Shown here in pieces: positions 43,268 through 53,347 of a DNA stretch of 64,000 nt (position 1 is the stretch's first letter; each line of letters opens with the position of its first letter). Under the pieces are notes generated by a model. It saw only the letters and a program-made list of their open reading frames with translations, did no database searches and was not told the origin of the DNA. The DNA comes from Ketobacter sp. MCCC 1A13808. Its GTDB lineage: Bacteria > Pseudomonadota > Gammaproteobacteria > Pseudomonadales > Ketobacteraceae. The stretch is from NCBI RefSeq assembly GCF_009746715.1, contig NZ_VRKW01000017.1, forward strand, positions 1-64,000, read 5' to 3'. Position numbers and translations under genes: made by a program.

Positions 43268-45313
43268 TCAGTCTTGATCGCCTTTTTTGCTGGCGGTCAG
43301 TAAATCGTCGTGTTGCGCCATATTCCACGGTAGCTTACCCGGAGTCACCCCCAGGAAGTGAAGATAATTTTCGAACTGGTCCAGAATATCGCGAATCAGA
43401 TCGTTCTGATCGTAACCGAACACATCATAGGAGCGTCCGCCACGACGCAAAAAGACTTCCGCTCGACAATACACTTTATCACTGCGGGCACCGAGCTGTG
43501 GCGTCGTATAGGCAAAATCCGGCACCGGAATGGTCACCAGGCGGATATCGTATATAAACCCCACATGCCCTTCCCGTTCCACCACCAATTCCGCGCGAAT
43601 TAATGCTTCGTCAAATTGCACTGCTGCGTCCCAGCCGCTGTTACGCAGCTCCTCGACAACCATATTCATGCTGCTCATCGCGGTATCGCGAACAAACGTT
43701 TCCACTTCATTCCGCCCAGGAAAACGAATCATTGCCGTCAATCGATGACGCCACTGGGACCCCGTAAGATGCCGGTTGGTCGCCATGTGGCTCTGCAAGC
43801 TGCTTTCGCGATAGCCTTCAATCACCAGCGCGCGCCACATCCCCACGGCCGCCAGCAAAATGACGACAGTGAAGGGCAGCGCACTGACAATCGTCATGGT
43901 TTGCAACGCGTTCAAACCTCCGGCCAGTAACAGCACGGAGGCGATAATACCTTCGAGTGAGGCCCAGAATATACGCTGCCAAACGGGTGTTTCCAGCACG
44001 CCACCGGAGGCAAGCGAATCCACCACCAGGGAGCCGGAATCCGATGAGGTAACAAAAAAGGTAATGATCAGCAGCACTGCCAAGAAAGAGATCAGGCTGG
44101 ACCAGGGCAACAGATGAAATAGCTGGAACAGCGCTACCGCCTTGTCCGCCTGAACCGCCTGCACCAAGGACGTTTTACCCTCTTCCATTATCAAGCTCAG
44201 CGCAGTATCGCCAAACACCGAAAACCATAAAAAAGTAAATAAACTCGGTACCAGCATCACGCCGAAAACGAATTGACGGATGCTCCTGCCGCGGCTGATT
44301 TTGGCAATAAACAAACCGACGAACGGCGCCCAGGCAATGGTCCAGCTAAAAATAAACAAGGTCCAGTTGCCGATCCAATCGCTGTGGGTGTATGCCTGCA
44401 GATTAAAAGTACGCTTTACAATTCCACTGAGATAGCTGCCGGTATTTTGCAAGAAGCTTTCCAGGATATGAATGGTAGGGCCAACGGCGAAGACAAACAA
44501 CAACAGTAACACCGCAAGCGCAATGTTCAGGATTGAAAGCCGCTTCACTCCTTTGTCCATGCCTGCGACAACTGACACACAGGCTGCTGCCGTTACCAAA
44601 GCAATGGTACTGACTTGCACCAGATTGCCGACCGGAAGCCCCCAAAGATAATTGAGCCCCGCGTTAATCTGAGTGGCTGAAAGTCCCAAGGTGGTGGCAA
44701 TTCCGAACAGGGTTCCCAGTATCGCGAAAACGTCAATTGCATGGCCGATGGGACCGTAGATACGCTCGCCTATGAGCGGATAAAAAGCCGAACGCATGGA
44801 CAGCGGCAAACCATGTCGGAAAGCGAAATACGCCATCACCAAACCGACCAATCCGTAAATTGCCCATATATGAAAACCCCAATGAAAAAAGGCGATCTGC
44901 ATCGCCTGTTGCGCGGCATCAACCGTTTGTGCCGCGCCCGCTGGGGGCTCTGCATAATGGAGTACCGGTTCCGCTACCCCGAAAAATAACAATGCGATTC
45001 CGTATCCGGCCGAAAACAACATAGCAAACCACTCCAGAAAGGTGTATTCCGGTTCACTGTGATCGGGACCGAGCTTGATATTGCCCCAGGGTGTTAAACT
45101 GATGCCGATAATAAAAATAAGAAACAACGCCACGGCCAGCATGTAAAACCAACCAAAATTTTCAGTAATCCATGCTTGAGCGTTGAGGAACAGCACACCG
45201 GCCAAATCGGGGTTACTAATAGTTCCGATAATCAATAACAGGGAGACAATAACGGCGGGGACAAAGACAGGAACAAGAATCGTGGAGGTTCGTAATGCTT
45301 TGGCTTTTGTCAT
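43268..45313 (-). CDS. BCCT family betaine/choline/carnitine transporter
   Basis: This 681-residue sodium- or proton-coupled osmolyte transporter has about 12 helices over residues 10-510. The family stretch is seen in FFHWGFHIWAIYGLVGLVMAYF (in part) and TLFIFSWTIAWAPFVGLFIAKISRGR (in part). A large cytoplasmic C-terminal domain of about 160 residues resembles that of BetT-like choline transporters, which sense osmolality. No betA, betB or betI gene is adjacent, so the substrate is uncertain. Confidence 0.9.
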   Translation of the reverse strand: MTKAKALRTSTILVPVFVPAVIVSLLLIIGTISNPDLAGVLFLNAQAWITENFGWFYMLAVALFLIFIIGISLTPWGNIKLGPDHSEPEYTFLEWFAMLFSAGYGIALLFFGVAEPVLHYAEPPAGAAQTVDAAQQAMQIAFFHWGFHIWAIYGLVGLVMAYFAFRHGLPLSMRSAFYPLIGERIYGPIGHAIDVFAILGTLFGIATTLGLSATQINAGLNYLWGLPVGNLVQVSTIALVTAAACVSVVAGMDKGVKRLSILNIALAVLLLLFVFAVGPTIHILESFLQNTGSYLSGIVKRTFNLQAYTHSDWIGNWTLFIFSWTIAWAPFVGLFIAKISRGRSIRQFVFGVMLVPSLFTFLWFSVFGDTALSLIMEEGKTSLVQAVQADKAVALFQLFHLLPWSSLISFLAVLLIITFFVTSSDSGSLVVDSLASGGVLETPVWQRIFWASLEGIIASVLLLAGGLNALQTMTIVSALPFTVVILLAAVGMWRALVIEGYRESSLQSHMATNRHLTGSQWRHRLTAMIRFPGRNEVETFVRDTAMSSMNMVVEELRNSGWDAAVQFDEALIRAELVVEREGHVGFIYDIRLVTIPVPDFAYTTPQLGARSDKVYCRAEVFLRRGGRSYDVFGYDQNDLIRDILDQFENYLHFLGVTPGKLPWNMAQHDDLLTASKKGDQD

Positions 45314-45523
45314 AGATATCCGTCCCTCTTTTAGATCGTGCTATCTAAAATGGCAGAAATTGACACAAAAACCAAATTTTCCCATATCAGGTTAACTGAG
45401 CAATCAACCTCATCTGCAGACGGCCAGCGCGCTGTATCCAAGGGATAACAACGCGGGGGGCAGTACCAAAAAGTGATAATTACACAGATTGTAACCGCCG
45501 CCCGGCAATTCGTTTCATCCGCC

Positions 45524-46447
45524 TCAGCGGGACGCCGCCTCAGCCTCATAATCCGCGTAGGAATGTTTTAGTGTAGCGTGATTTAGCAGCATTTCAGCTT
45601 TCAGCGTGGCCCCGTTGGCATCATAGATGCGGGTACGTATCCAATAGGATTCTGTGCGCTTACTTTCAGACAGCGCAACCACCTCCCTGCGGATCAGATA
45701 ATCCTCCCCGACAAACAGTGGGCCGTCGATCATGCGTATCTCCTGATCTGCAAACAAGCCAATTACCGGCTGCTTGACAGGAAATGCGGCCAGATCGCTA
45801 CTGTATTCCGCTAGCACGCTTACCATTTCCAAAGGGATAATGGCGCGCCCCCAGGGGGTAGACGCGGCATCGGAAAACCAGGCCGAATTCTCGGTAATGC
45901 GTTCCAGTTTTTGCTTCAACGAAAACGGATACAAATTTCCCATATTCTGATCCGCGCCCATACTGACCGGCTCATCTTCTTTGCCGGTCATACCCACATG
46001 CAGATCGGACAGAATGATCAGTTGCTGCGGAGGGCGCAATTTGGCCATTCGCTGGTCCAGCAAGCTCTCGCCATCATCCGGACCTAAACTGGCGCTGGCT
46101 TCCAGCACGACAGTACCATCTGCTTTTTCAGCCCAGGCACGAACCTTATTCACACCGGGTGCCGGGCGTTCCACGAAAGCACGTACCTGTTCGCCTTCCA
46201 CCACCATATTCTGAAAGTGGGCAGAGAAACAACCGCGCTCAAACCAGGCCTGGCCCCATATATCCGCCAACAACGGTGTGAACTGACTGAAGTGGGTCGG
46301 GCCTTCAATCGGGCCGGCTCGAAAACCGAGTTTTTCCGCCATATTGTCGTCATGAATGGACGTGTGTCCACTGTACTCCTGGTCGGCCAGCATCTGTTTG
46401 GGTTCACGCAACGGGCCGCATAAAAATAGGGGTGTATCGAAACTCAT
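45524..46447 (-). CDS. MaoC-like hot-dog domain protein
   Basis: This 307-residue protein has a MaoC/hydratase-like N-terminal half, with HDDNMAEKLGFRAGPIEG (near 32-50) and a following PTHFSQF stretch. A second half around IPLEMVSVLAEYSSDLAAFP looks like another hot-dog fold. Double hot-dog proteins of this type hydrate or bind CoA thioesters. No fatty-acid or polyketide genes are next to it, so the substrate is open. Confidence 0.6.
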   Translation of the reverse strand: MSFDTPLFLCGPLREPKQMLADQEYSGHTSIHDDNMAEKLGFRAGPIEGPTHFSQFTPLLADIWGQAWFERGCFSAHFQNMVVEGEQVRAFVERPAPGVNKVRAWAEKADGTVVLEASASLGPDDGESLLDQRMAKLRPPQQLIILSDLHVGMTGKEDEPVSMGADQNMGNLYPFSLKQKLERITENSAWFSDAASTPWGRAIIPLEMVSVLAEYSSDLAAFPVKQPVIGLFADQEIRMIDGPLFVGEDYLIRREVVALSESKRTESYWIRTRIYDANGATLKAEMLLNHATLKHSYADYEAEAASR

Positions 46448-46653
46448 ATTCAGTCCTTAGTCAGTGTGTAACGAAAGGAAATTAATACCTGATTGTATAA
46501 CCAGAGAACGGAACCAGATGATCACTTTAACCAAAACGGCCGCCGGGGGTAAGGTTGTGTCCGCTATTCTGCGCACCTTCTGAGCGCTGAATCAGAGGTC
46601 GGGTTTATAACGACAATTCAATGGCGGTTTACGACGGGTTGCCAGGAAGGAAG

Positions 46654-46693
46654 CCTGCTCCGCACGCGACAAGACAATCGCGACCGGAGCAGG
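46654..46693. repeat. Large inverted repeat after the secreted HExxH gene
   Basis: CCTGCTCCG (46654-46662) pairs with CGGAGCAGG (46685-46693), and an inner CGCGA/TCGCG pair (46665-46669, 46678-46682) extends it. It lies about 25 bp beyond the 46718 stop. No T run follows, so it is a candidate but not a proven terminator. The rest of 46448-46717 shows nothing codable. Confidence 0.5.
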
Positions 46694-46717
46694 TGGATCG
46701 TTTGCATTATTAACTTA

Positions 46718-48574
46718 TTATTTGGGCACCGCGCCGGTGATCCGGACCTGGTAATTAAGTCCCTGCGCTTCCGGACTGCTCGAACTGGTACGAAAGGCAT
46801 CGTATTGATATAGCGTGTCAGGCGTATTCACCACCACCAGGCTCACTTCTTCATCATGACTCAAACTGACCTGCCCCGACCCGTTCGCCAGGGTGACATA
46901 ACGTGTTGCTCCGCTGCTTGCGCGCACGGACAACGTTGCATTGAAATTACTTTCGGCGCGACCATTTCCAAGATTGGTTATCTCGACACTGACGTTGCCA
47001 GCTCCGTTTACGGAAAGCGGAATTATATTGGCACCACCGTATTGCGGGGCACGTGCCGACTTCACTTTATAGGTCTGGTTGCCGACGGAATCCAGGTTGG
47101 AAAAATTGAGCCGGGCACGGCTGTTGAAAAACGCCTGCTGTGCTTTGCTATGGCCGATATCCAGGTATGCCATGCGTGCCCAGTAACGACCCAGAACGGT
47201 TTGCGCACTTACCGGGCTGACATTGCGTTCCAGCACATGCAACGGAGTTTCATTATTACGCTTGTGATTGCGCATCAGGTCCGGTACGGCCATTTTACCT
47301 AACCCCGGATAGCCATCCGGATTGTTTGTCAGATAGGTCAGGAACGGCCAGGCTTCGTAATAATTCTGATCACTCACAATCATCAGATGGGCTTGTCCAA
47401 TCACTTTATTCAGATCAATGATGGTGCCACCATCACCCAGGCCGAAACGCTGACGCACATCATTGTAGGAAGCCGAATTCAGATAGGTATCCGCCACCCA
47501 GTTAGCGACGGTCTCCCACCAGGCACCGGTACGGGTTTGATCCACCCATTGGTACTCCGTGAGCGCCAGCGAATGTCCGAATTCATGTACCGTCACCCGC
47601 GGAGCAGTTAACTGACTGGCAAGCACCTGCAAATAACTTAAACCGGCGCGGGCGTCATACAACATAACACCGCCAGCATTCATATAAGAGGATGGATACA
47701 AATTCATTTTAAAATACGGGCCATCATCGGAATGAACCGACAATCCCGGCGACCGGAACCCCCAATCAGTCACAAAAAGATCGTACGCCGATTCCATATG
47801 CGCCAGCGTCAAATCCAGGTTATTTTGGGAAAAGTTGCCCAGCCCATTCGCGCCGTAATAAACACGGAAACGGGCAGAATCCTTATAGGGTGTGTTCGAC
47901 GCAGTAATACCATCAAAAACATACTGATTGGTAACGGCCTGAAAATCCGCTGGTTCGTTCGGGTTCGGGTTCGGGTTCGGGTTCGGGTTCGGGGTCGGGT
48001 TCGGGGTCGGGTCTGGTGTCGGATCGGGATCGGGATCCACAACAGCATCACAATTCGCTGCGCTCAGCCCTTCGCCCTGCAAGCGGATACTGTCAACCAA
48101 GGGTAACCCTTCATCTGAAACAGCAACCAGGCGGATCGTATTCGTCCCCGCCGAGAGCAGCACACTCGCCGTCATCTCCTGCCAATCTGCCCAGCTGTCA
48201 CTGGCTTCGAACGACAGCGTTTCCATGTCCATATCACCAATCTGAGTTACCGCAACCCGTGCAGCGCCGCTGGCGTTTGCAAAGCGCACCACCACATCAT
48301 AAGAACCCATTTGCGCTGCGGTTACCTGCCAAACAATGGCGGTGCCGGGTTCGTTGACTGTGTTGCTGTAACCATCGCCCCGATAGCCCGAAACGTCCGC
48401 ATCAATGGTGCCATCAACCCGGCAGAACCCGGTTTGATGCTCTTCAATGGTCACTGAATTGGCCGCTGGCGGTGTCGGATCCGGTTGCGGAGCCGGGGGA
48501 TTAAAGGCCAAGACCGGATTGACAAGCAACATCGTTGTCACGGTCGACAATATACGTTTCATAAAAGCTCTCAT
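46718..48574 (-). CDS. Secreted protein with CBM-like domain, Pro-Asn linker and HExxH domain
   Basis: The 618-residue protein has a signal peptide (residues 1-24) and a beta-sandwich domain resembling carbohydrate-binding modules of the CBM6/35 type (about 40-165). A Pro/Asn/Asp repeat linker (about 183-210) leads to a larger domain with VTVHEFGHSLALTE (near 332), a zincin-type HExxH. A beta-rich C-terminal domain follows. Glu in HEFGH would be catalytic; the middle domain resembles DUF6055. It is probably a secreted or surface metallohydrolase; the substrate is unknown. Confidence 0.65.
   Translation of the reverse strand: MRAFMKRILSTVTTMLLVNPVLAFNPPAPQPDPTPPAANSVTIEEHQTGFCRVDGTIDADVSGYRGDGYSNTVNEPGTAIVWQVTAAQMGSYDVVVRFANASGAARVAVTQIGDMDMETLSFEASDSWADWQEMTASVLLSAGTNTIRLVAVSDEGLPLVDSIRLQGEGLSAANCDAVVDPDPDPTPDPTPNPTPNPNPNPNPNPNEPADFQAVTNQYVFDGITASNTPYKDSARFRVYYGANGLGNFSQNNLDLTLAHMESAYDLFVTDWGFRSPGLSVHSDDGPYFKMNLYPSSYMNAGGVMLYDARAGLSYLQVLASQLTAPRVTVHEFGHSLALTEYQWVDQTRTGAWWETVANWVADTYLNSASYNDVRQRFGLGDGGTIIDLNKVIGQAHLMIVSDQNYYEAWPFLTYLTNNPDGYPGLGKMAVPDLMRNHKRNNETPLHVLERNVSPVSAQTVLGRYWARMAYLDIGHSKAQQAFFNSRARLNFSNLDSVGNQTYKVKSARAPQYGGANIIPLSVNGAGNVSVEITNLGNGRAESNFNATLSVRASSGATRYVTLANGSGQVSLSHDEEVSLVVVNTPDTLYQYDAFRTSSSSPEAQGLNYQVRITGAVPK
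47955..48013. repeat. Hexanucleotide tandem repeat (GGGTTC) coding the Pro-Asn linker
   Basis: About nine copies of GGGTTC, with GGGGTC variants at the 3' end, encode alternating Pro-Asn and Pro-Thr on the minus strand. The unit is six bases, so slippage would change linker length without shifting frame. Confidence 0.9.
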
Positions 48575-49044
48575 GTGCCGGGAATGATGGTATTAAGACT
48601 GAGCAATGCGAAACATTGTAAGGCGAGTTAATTTAAAAACCGTTGAGCGTTCAAGGCAAACGGCCTTGGAGCAACAGGTCCTGTCCTGAATTCTATTTAC
48701 GATGTGTTTTTAAACAAACGATTGCCTTTGGGCAGATGAAAAAAAGGGGCAGATCAAGCAGCCCCAAAAAAAATCCACCTCCTCCCGAAGATGGACACGC
48801 TGCCTACGGCAAAACGTACAGTCCCTGTCTCATTAACCGCTCTATAAATTACACATTTTTATTTCGCTTTTTTGTTTTAGTTAAACCTCTTGTTGAACCC
48901 TTGCCATGCTATCGCCATAGGGGTACCGAATACCTTGCGCCCGATCACACTCTGACAACAGAAGTTGTCAGTTATAGGCGCAACATTCAACAGGTGCAAT
49001 AGGAGGATATTACGGTAGGAGTATCAACTTTAGCGCTGCTCGCT
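48575..49044. other. Non-coding gap between the HExxH gene and the hemolysin III gene
   Basis: This 470-bp gap holds the promoter region of the 48574 gene and the terminator-like hairpin at 48738-48765. No supported coding frame, tRNA or repeat was found in the rest. Confidence 0.5.
48738..48765 (-). terminator. Intrinsic terminator candidate, minus strand
   Basis: On the minus strand GGGGC and GCCCC (48761-48765 and 48746-48750) form a short GC stem with a 10-base loop, followed by a T run complementary to 48738-48745. It is about 280 bp beyond the hemolysin III-like gene, the only minus-strand gene reading into it. Confidence 0.55.
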
Positions 49045-49671
49045 TCAGCGCACGTAAGCGATGATCGATACGAAGTGGCAGACCGAACCGGTCAATACAA
49101 ACAAATGCCAAATTCCGTGTGCATGGCGAAGCTTGTTCATACTGTCCAGGACATAAAACAAAATCCCCACTGTATAGGCGATTCCACCAACGGTAAGCCA
49201 TGCCATTCCCGGTGGTGGTATGGCCGCCTGTAGATTGGAAAACTGAACCACACACAGCCACCCCATCACCAGATAGATCACTATTTGCAGACTTTCCATA
49301 CGCTTGGGAATAAAGATATCCAGCAATAACCCCAGGATCGCCAGCCCCCACTCCAGAGCCAGAATAAGGTGCCCCTTACCTTTAGCAAGGGACACCATCA
49401 TGTACGGCGTATAGGTACCGGCGATCAACAAGTAAATAGAAACATGATCAAATTTTTGAAACAGTTTTTTAAGTTTAGGGGGATGAAAGCTGTGATAAAG
49501 CGTGGACATGGTATACAGCAACACCAAAGTAAAACCGAATACCGAAAAGCTGACGATCATGGCAACGTCTTTATGGTCGATGCTCACCGCCAATAACGCG
49601 CCGAGCCCAACCAACGCAAAAACAGCGCCGACCAGATGAGTAATGCTGTTAAATTTTTCGCCGTAGTACAT
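49045..49671 (-). CDS. Hemolysin III / PAQR family membrane protein
   Basis: The 208-residue protein has seven predicted helices and the PAQR/HlyIII pattern: FNSITHLVGAVFAL at the start, TLYHSF (near 62) with Ser and His, and a C-terminal HGIWHLFVLTGSVCHF (near 185-200). The three His sites match the metal site of this family, which shares the alkaline-ceramidase-like fold. Whether bacterial members lyse cells or act on lipids is not settled. Confidence 0.85.
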   Translation of the reverse strand: MYYGEKFNSITHLVGAVFALVGLGALLAVSIDHKDVAMIVSFSVFGFTLVLLYTMSTLYHSFHPPKLKKLFQKFDHVSIYLLIAGTYTPYMMVSLAKGKGHLILALEWGLAILGLLLDIFIPKRMESLQIVIYLVMGWLCVVQFSNLQAAIPPPGMAWLTVGGIAYTVGILFYVLDSMNKLRHAHGIWHLFVLTGSVCHFVSIIAYVR

Positions 49672-49719
49672 GAAAACTCACACGCTGGATGGTCAGGAAA
49701 GAGGGCCGGGGACTGCTCG

Positions 49720-50430
49720 CTAGTTCATAAAGTTTTCGGCGTATTTCAGCAAAGACGGCAAAAGAACTCTGGATATCCTGAAGTAGCCTGGTTCATTCGG
49801 ATGTAACCCGTCTGCGGTAAATTTTTCCTTAAGCAGCCCTTCTGTGTTAACCAGTTCCGAATAGAGATCCACATAATCCGCCTGATACTGTTGTGACAGT
49901 TTCTCCAGACCCTGGTTTATTTGCAGAATAGAATCCGTCGGGTGAGTTTGGACATGGCTGTCCCGAACCGGGAGCAAGCTGCACACTATAATCTTTATAC
50001 CTTTGCTTTCAGCCTTGATAAACATGGCCTCGATATTGTTAATAATCTCAGTTACAGATTGACCATCGGCCAGATCGTTGGTTCCGGTCAGTATAATCAG
50101 CACTTTGGGGTTGAGGGCGATTACATCTTTATCGAACCGGTTCAAGGCATCCAATGCCATTTCACCTCTAATGCCTTTATTGGCAATAGGTAATACCCCG
50201 AATGACATTGCCATGGGCCAGTTACGAACCAGAGAATCCCCAAAAAAGACGATACGTCCGTTGTCATAGATTTTATTTTCAGATAGCCGGTGTTCCCAGA
50301 CTTCCTTTTCTATTAGTGAACGATATTTACTTCTGAATTCGAACATTTTCCAACTTGAAAGCGTCAATCCGATTAAGGAAAGAACCAGGCAAGCGGTCAA
50401 AAACCAACAAAGCCTTTTCATATTACTCAT
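49720..50430 (-). CDS. SGNH/GDSL hydrolase, membrane anchored
   Basis: About 236 residues from ATG 50428-50430. An N-terminal transmembrane anchor or uncleaved signal (residues 4-26) precedes the SGNH fold. Block I is FFGDSLVRNW (Ser), block II has Gly in IANKGIRGEM, block III is LTGTNDLADG (Asn), and block V is ADGLHPNEPGY (Asp and His). All four catalytic positions are present. It acts as an esterase or acyl hydrolase in the periplasm; the substrate is unknown. Confidence 0.85.
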   Translation of the reverse strand: MSNMKRLCWFLTACLVLSLIGLTLSSWKMFEFRSKYRSLIEKEVWEHRLSENKIYDNGRIVFFGDSLVRNWPMAMSFGVLPIANKGIRGEMALDALNRFDKDVIALNPKVLIILTGTNDLADGQSVTEIINNIEAMFIKAESKGIKIIVCSLLPVRDSHVQTHPTDSILQINQGLEKLSQQYQADYVDLYSELVNTEGLLKEKFTADGLHPNEPGYFRISRVLLPSLLKYAENFMN

Positions 50431-50544
50431 AAACAACCTGTACGTATTGCAACTCCACCCAGCCACGATCGACCAAGCAATTCACTCATTTTCACCTAAA
50501 CTATATAAGAGAATAGTTCTTCTTTACCAAAAAAGGAGCAAAAA

Positions 50545-52167
50545 ATGGACCAACTGATCATGCTTTCCGGCGCAGTTGCTTTATTGCTATGGGGAATTCG
50601 CATGGTAAGAACCGGGGCGGAACGTTTGTTCGGGAGCCGGATCAACTCCTATTTCAGAGCGTTCACCAAACACCGCCACTCTTCTTTTTCACTTGGTTTT
50701 TCCACCACACTGATACTGCAGTCGTCCACCGCCACCCTGCTGATGGCGGCGGGTTTTTTCAGCTCCGGTGCGCTTACTCTGCTGGCAACCTTGGCTATCG
50801 TGCTTGGCGCTGAAGTGGGCTCAAGCTTGCTGCCTCTTATTTTACATGTTGCCATAAAAGAAGTGGGTCCGTTTTTCCTGATCAGCGGCTACTTGTTCTT
50901 TACATTATCTTCCGGGCGCCAAGGAAAGCACCTGGGCCGAATCCAACTGGGCATCGGTATGATTCTGTTGGCACTGAGCCTGATTGGCAGCGCCCAGCAA
51001 GAAATTAGCGGCCTGTTTCCCTTGATCAATAATCTTGCCACGGACGATCCGGTGCTCACACTGCTACTGATGGCGTTGTTCTGTTGGCTATTACATTCTT
51101 CGGTAGCAGCGGTACTGTTGATTTCCAGTATGGCGGCTCAATCTGCACTGAGCCTGGACAATGGCTTGTGGCTGATCCTGGGGGTTCACCTGGGGGCAGC
51201 CCTGCCCGCCTTAAGCAGCGGATGGTCGCAGGGTGAAGCCGTGAAAAAGATTGTAATAAGCAATCTCGGTTTTCGGCTCACTGCTTTTGGTATCGGGTTG
51301 ATCGCCTATCATTGGTTACTCCATTCCGGTTACAAACCCCAGTTGTCTGCCACCACGACCATCGCGCTTTTTTATTTTGCGACAAATGCACTCAACAGTC
51401 TTATCTTATTGTTGTGTTTGCCGCCCATTGCTCGGCACGTTAACCGACTTCGGTTTGAAGTAGCTCCCGGCGTTGAAGCGAACAGCTCGCTGCCCATTTA
51501 TCTGGAGCCCGGCGATAAAGCCAACCCGCCACGGGCGCTGGCGAATGCCAGCAATGAGTCGTTTCGTGCTGCCGACATAACCTATCAGATGTTAAGTAAT
51601 ACGTTGCAAGCCTTTCAGGATCAGGAATTGATTAAAGAAATTGTGCTTCTGGACGACCACCTGGACGCGCTGCATCGAGAAACGACACTTTATCTGACGT
51701 CGATACACAAAGATAAAAACACAGAGCAATCCAACCAACAACTGCATTCTATATTCAGCTACTTCACTAATTTGGAACATGTAGGCGATATCGTTTCCCG
51801 CAGCACCATGTTACTGGCGAAACGCAAACAGAAAAAGTCTCTTGAATTTTCTGCAGAAGGCGAAGCCGAATTGCAATATTTACATGAAAAGTTACTGGTT
51901 ATTTTTAAATTATCCCAGGCGGTGTTCGCCAGCAATGACCCTCAACTGGCAAAAGAACTGATTCAGGCAAAGCGTACTTTCCGGCAACAACTTATCAGCG
52001 CCCGCCAGCATCATGTTAACCGATTGCAGGAAGGCAACGGAGCCAGTATTGCCTCATCGCAGATTCATCTGGACATTCTGCGGGACTTCCGTTCGATCAG
52101 TTCGTATTTATCGATGGTAGCCTATCCGGCTGTGAAGAGAGATGACCTGACCGCTTCCAGCCCGTGA
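50545..52167 (+). CDS. Na+/phosphate cotransporter family protein (NptA/PNaS-type) with PhoU-like tail
   Basis: The 540-residue protein has the repeated NptA helix pairs in residues 1-300, with LQSSTATLLMAAGFFSSG (near 60-77) and LLHSSVAAVLLISSMA as the two inverted signature repeats. A cytoplasmic PhoU-like helical domain occupies about 330-530. It moves phosphate with sodium and may be gated by the PhoU part. AAGGAG lies 8 bases before the ATG. It is divergent from the SGNH hydrolase gene. Confidence 0.85.
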   Translation: MDQLIMLSGAVALLLWGIRMVRTGAERLFGSRINSYFRAFTKHRHSSFSLGFSTTLILQSSTATLLMAAGFFSSGALTLLATLAIVLGAEVGSSLLPLILHVAIKEVGPFFLISGYLFFTLSSGRQGKHLGRIQLGIGMILLALSLIGSAQQEISGLFPLINNLATDDPVLTLLLMALFCWLLHSSVAAVLLISSMAAQSALSLDNGLWLILGVHLGAALPALSSGWSQGEAVKKIVISNLGFRLTAFGIGLIAYHWLLHSGYKPQLSATTTIALFYFATNALNSLILLLCLPPIARHVNRLRFEVAPGVEANSSLPIYLEPGDKANPPRALANASNESFRAADITYQMLSNTLQAFQDQELIKEIVLLDDHLDALHRETTLYLTSIHKDKNTEQSNQQLHSIFSYFTNLEHVGDIVSRSTMLLAKRKQKKSLEFSAEGEAELQYLHEKLLVIFKLSQAVFASNDPQLAKELIQAKRTFRQQLISARQHHVNRLQEGNGASIASSQIHLDILRDFRSISSYLSMVAYPAVKRDDLTASSP

Positions 52168-52180
52168 GTCATTGAGACCG

Positions 52181-53347
52181 CTACAAAGTGCCGTCTACTG
52201 CCGCTAAGAAGAGCTGCCGGTATTGCGCCTGCGTCAACCCGACCGGGTTGCCAGCAGCGCACGGGTCTTTTACCGACATCGCTGCCACTAATTCAGCTTG
52301 CGACCCGTCAATTCCGATGTCCGCCAAGGTATGGGGAATATTTAAAGCCGTTCTCATTTCCAGTACCCAACTTAAAAATCCGTCAAAGCCCGATTGCGGC
52401 AAATCCAGATATCGGTTTAAGCGGGTAATGCGCTCGTCTATCACGGCGCAATTGGCTTGCAGTACATAGGGCATCAGAATCGCGTTAAGCAAACCGTGAT
52501 GCGCATCAAAAAGCGCCCCTAAACTGTGAGCTATAGCGTGCATGCCGCCCAAACCACGTTGAAACGCTGTGGCACCCATGGCGGATGCGACCAGCATTTG
52601 CGTGCGCGCCGGCAAGTCATCGCCGTGGTGATACGCCCGTAACAAATGTTCTTTGATCAGACGCATCCCTTCAACAGCAACGCCTTCGGCGAGAGGATGA
52701 TAGAACGGCGCACAATAGGCTTCCAGGTTATGTGACAGCGCATCCATACCGGTGGCAGCGGTCAAGGCCGGAGGTAATCCCACACACACCACCGGATCGA
52801 GCAAAACCAGCTTTGGCGTCATACCCGGATGGAAAATAATTTTTTTAACCTTGTGCTGTGCATCGGTAATAACCGATGAGCGACCCACTTCGGATCCGGT
52901 GCCTGCAGTGGTGGGTATAGCAATAACCGGTTTGATGGCGTCGCTGTCTGCTTTTGTCCAGTTGTCTGCAATATCTTCAAATGCCCAAAGAGGCTGAACC
53001 TGGTCCGCCATAAAGGCGATGGCCTTGCCTGCATCCAGAGCCGAACCGCCACCAAATGCAATCACGCTATCGTGCCGGCCCTGTTTAAAACTTTGCACAC
53101 CGAGCGCCACGTTTTCACCAGTAGGGTTGCTTTTGATGTCGCTGAACAAAGCCACGTTCAATCCACCTTGCCTACACAGTCGCAGCAGCTCATCAACCAT
53201 GGGCAGCGCGGCCAAACCAGGATCCGTAACAAACAACGGCGCGCTCATCCCCAGACGTACACATTCTGTCGCGATTGCTTTTGCACGATGCTCCCCTACC
53301 TGAATTGCAGTAGGAAAGTTCCAGGCAGCCGTCAGATTCTCCATCAC
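52181..53347 (-). CDS. Iron-containing alcohol dehydrogenase
   Basis: This 388-residue NAD(P)-dependent enzyme of the type III ADH family has the nucleotide stretch FGGGSALDAGKAIAF (near 97-111), PTTAGTGSEVGRSSV (near 143-157) and the metal-binding stretch GMHAIAHSLGALFDAHHG (near 268-285) with three His ligands. Its ATG overlaps the ALDH stop, so alcohol and aldehyde steps are likely coupled. The substrate may be a short alcohol or amino alcohol. Confidence 0.9.
   Translation of the reverse strand: MMENLTAAWNFPTAIQVGEHRAKAIATECVRLGMSAPLFVTDPGLAALPMVDELLRLCRQGGLNVALFSDIKSNPTGENVALGVQSFKQGRHDSVIAFGGGSALDAGKAIAFMADQVQPLWAFEDIADNWTKADSDAIKPVIAIPTTAGTGSEVGRSSVITDAQHKVKKIIFHPGMTPKLVLLDPVVCVGLPPALTAATGMDALSHNLEAYCAPFYHPLAEGVAVEGMRLIKEHLLRAYHHGDDLPARTQMLVASAMGATAFQRGLGGMHAIAHSLGALFDAHHGLLNAILMPYVLQANCAVIDERITRLNRYLDLPQSGFDGFLSWVLEMRTALNIPHTLADIGIDGSQAELVAAMSVKDPCAAGNPVGLTQAQYRQLFLAAVDGTL

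Noticed and set aside
47955-48013. Possible CRISPR-like array
   Set aside because: The unit is a six-base coding repeat without spacers, inside a Pro-Asn linker.
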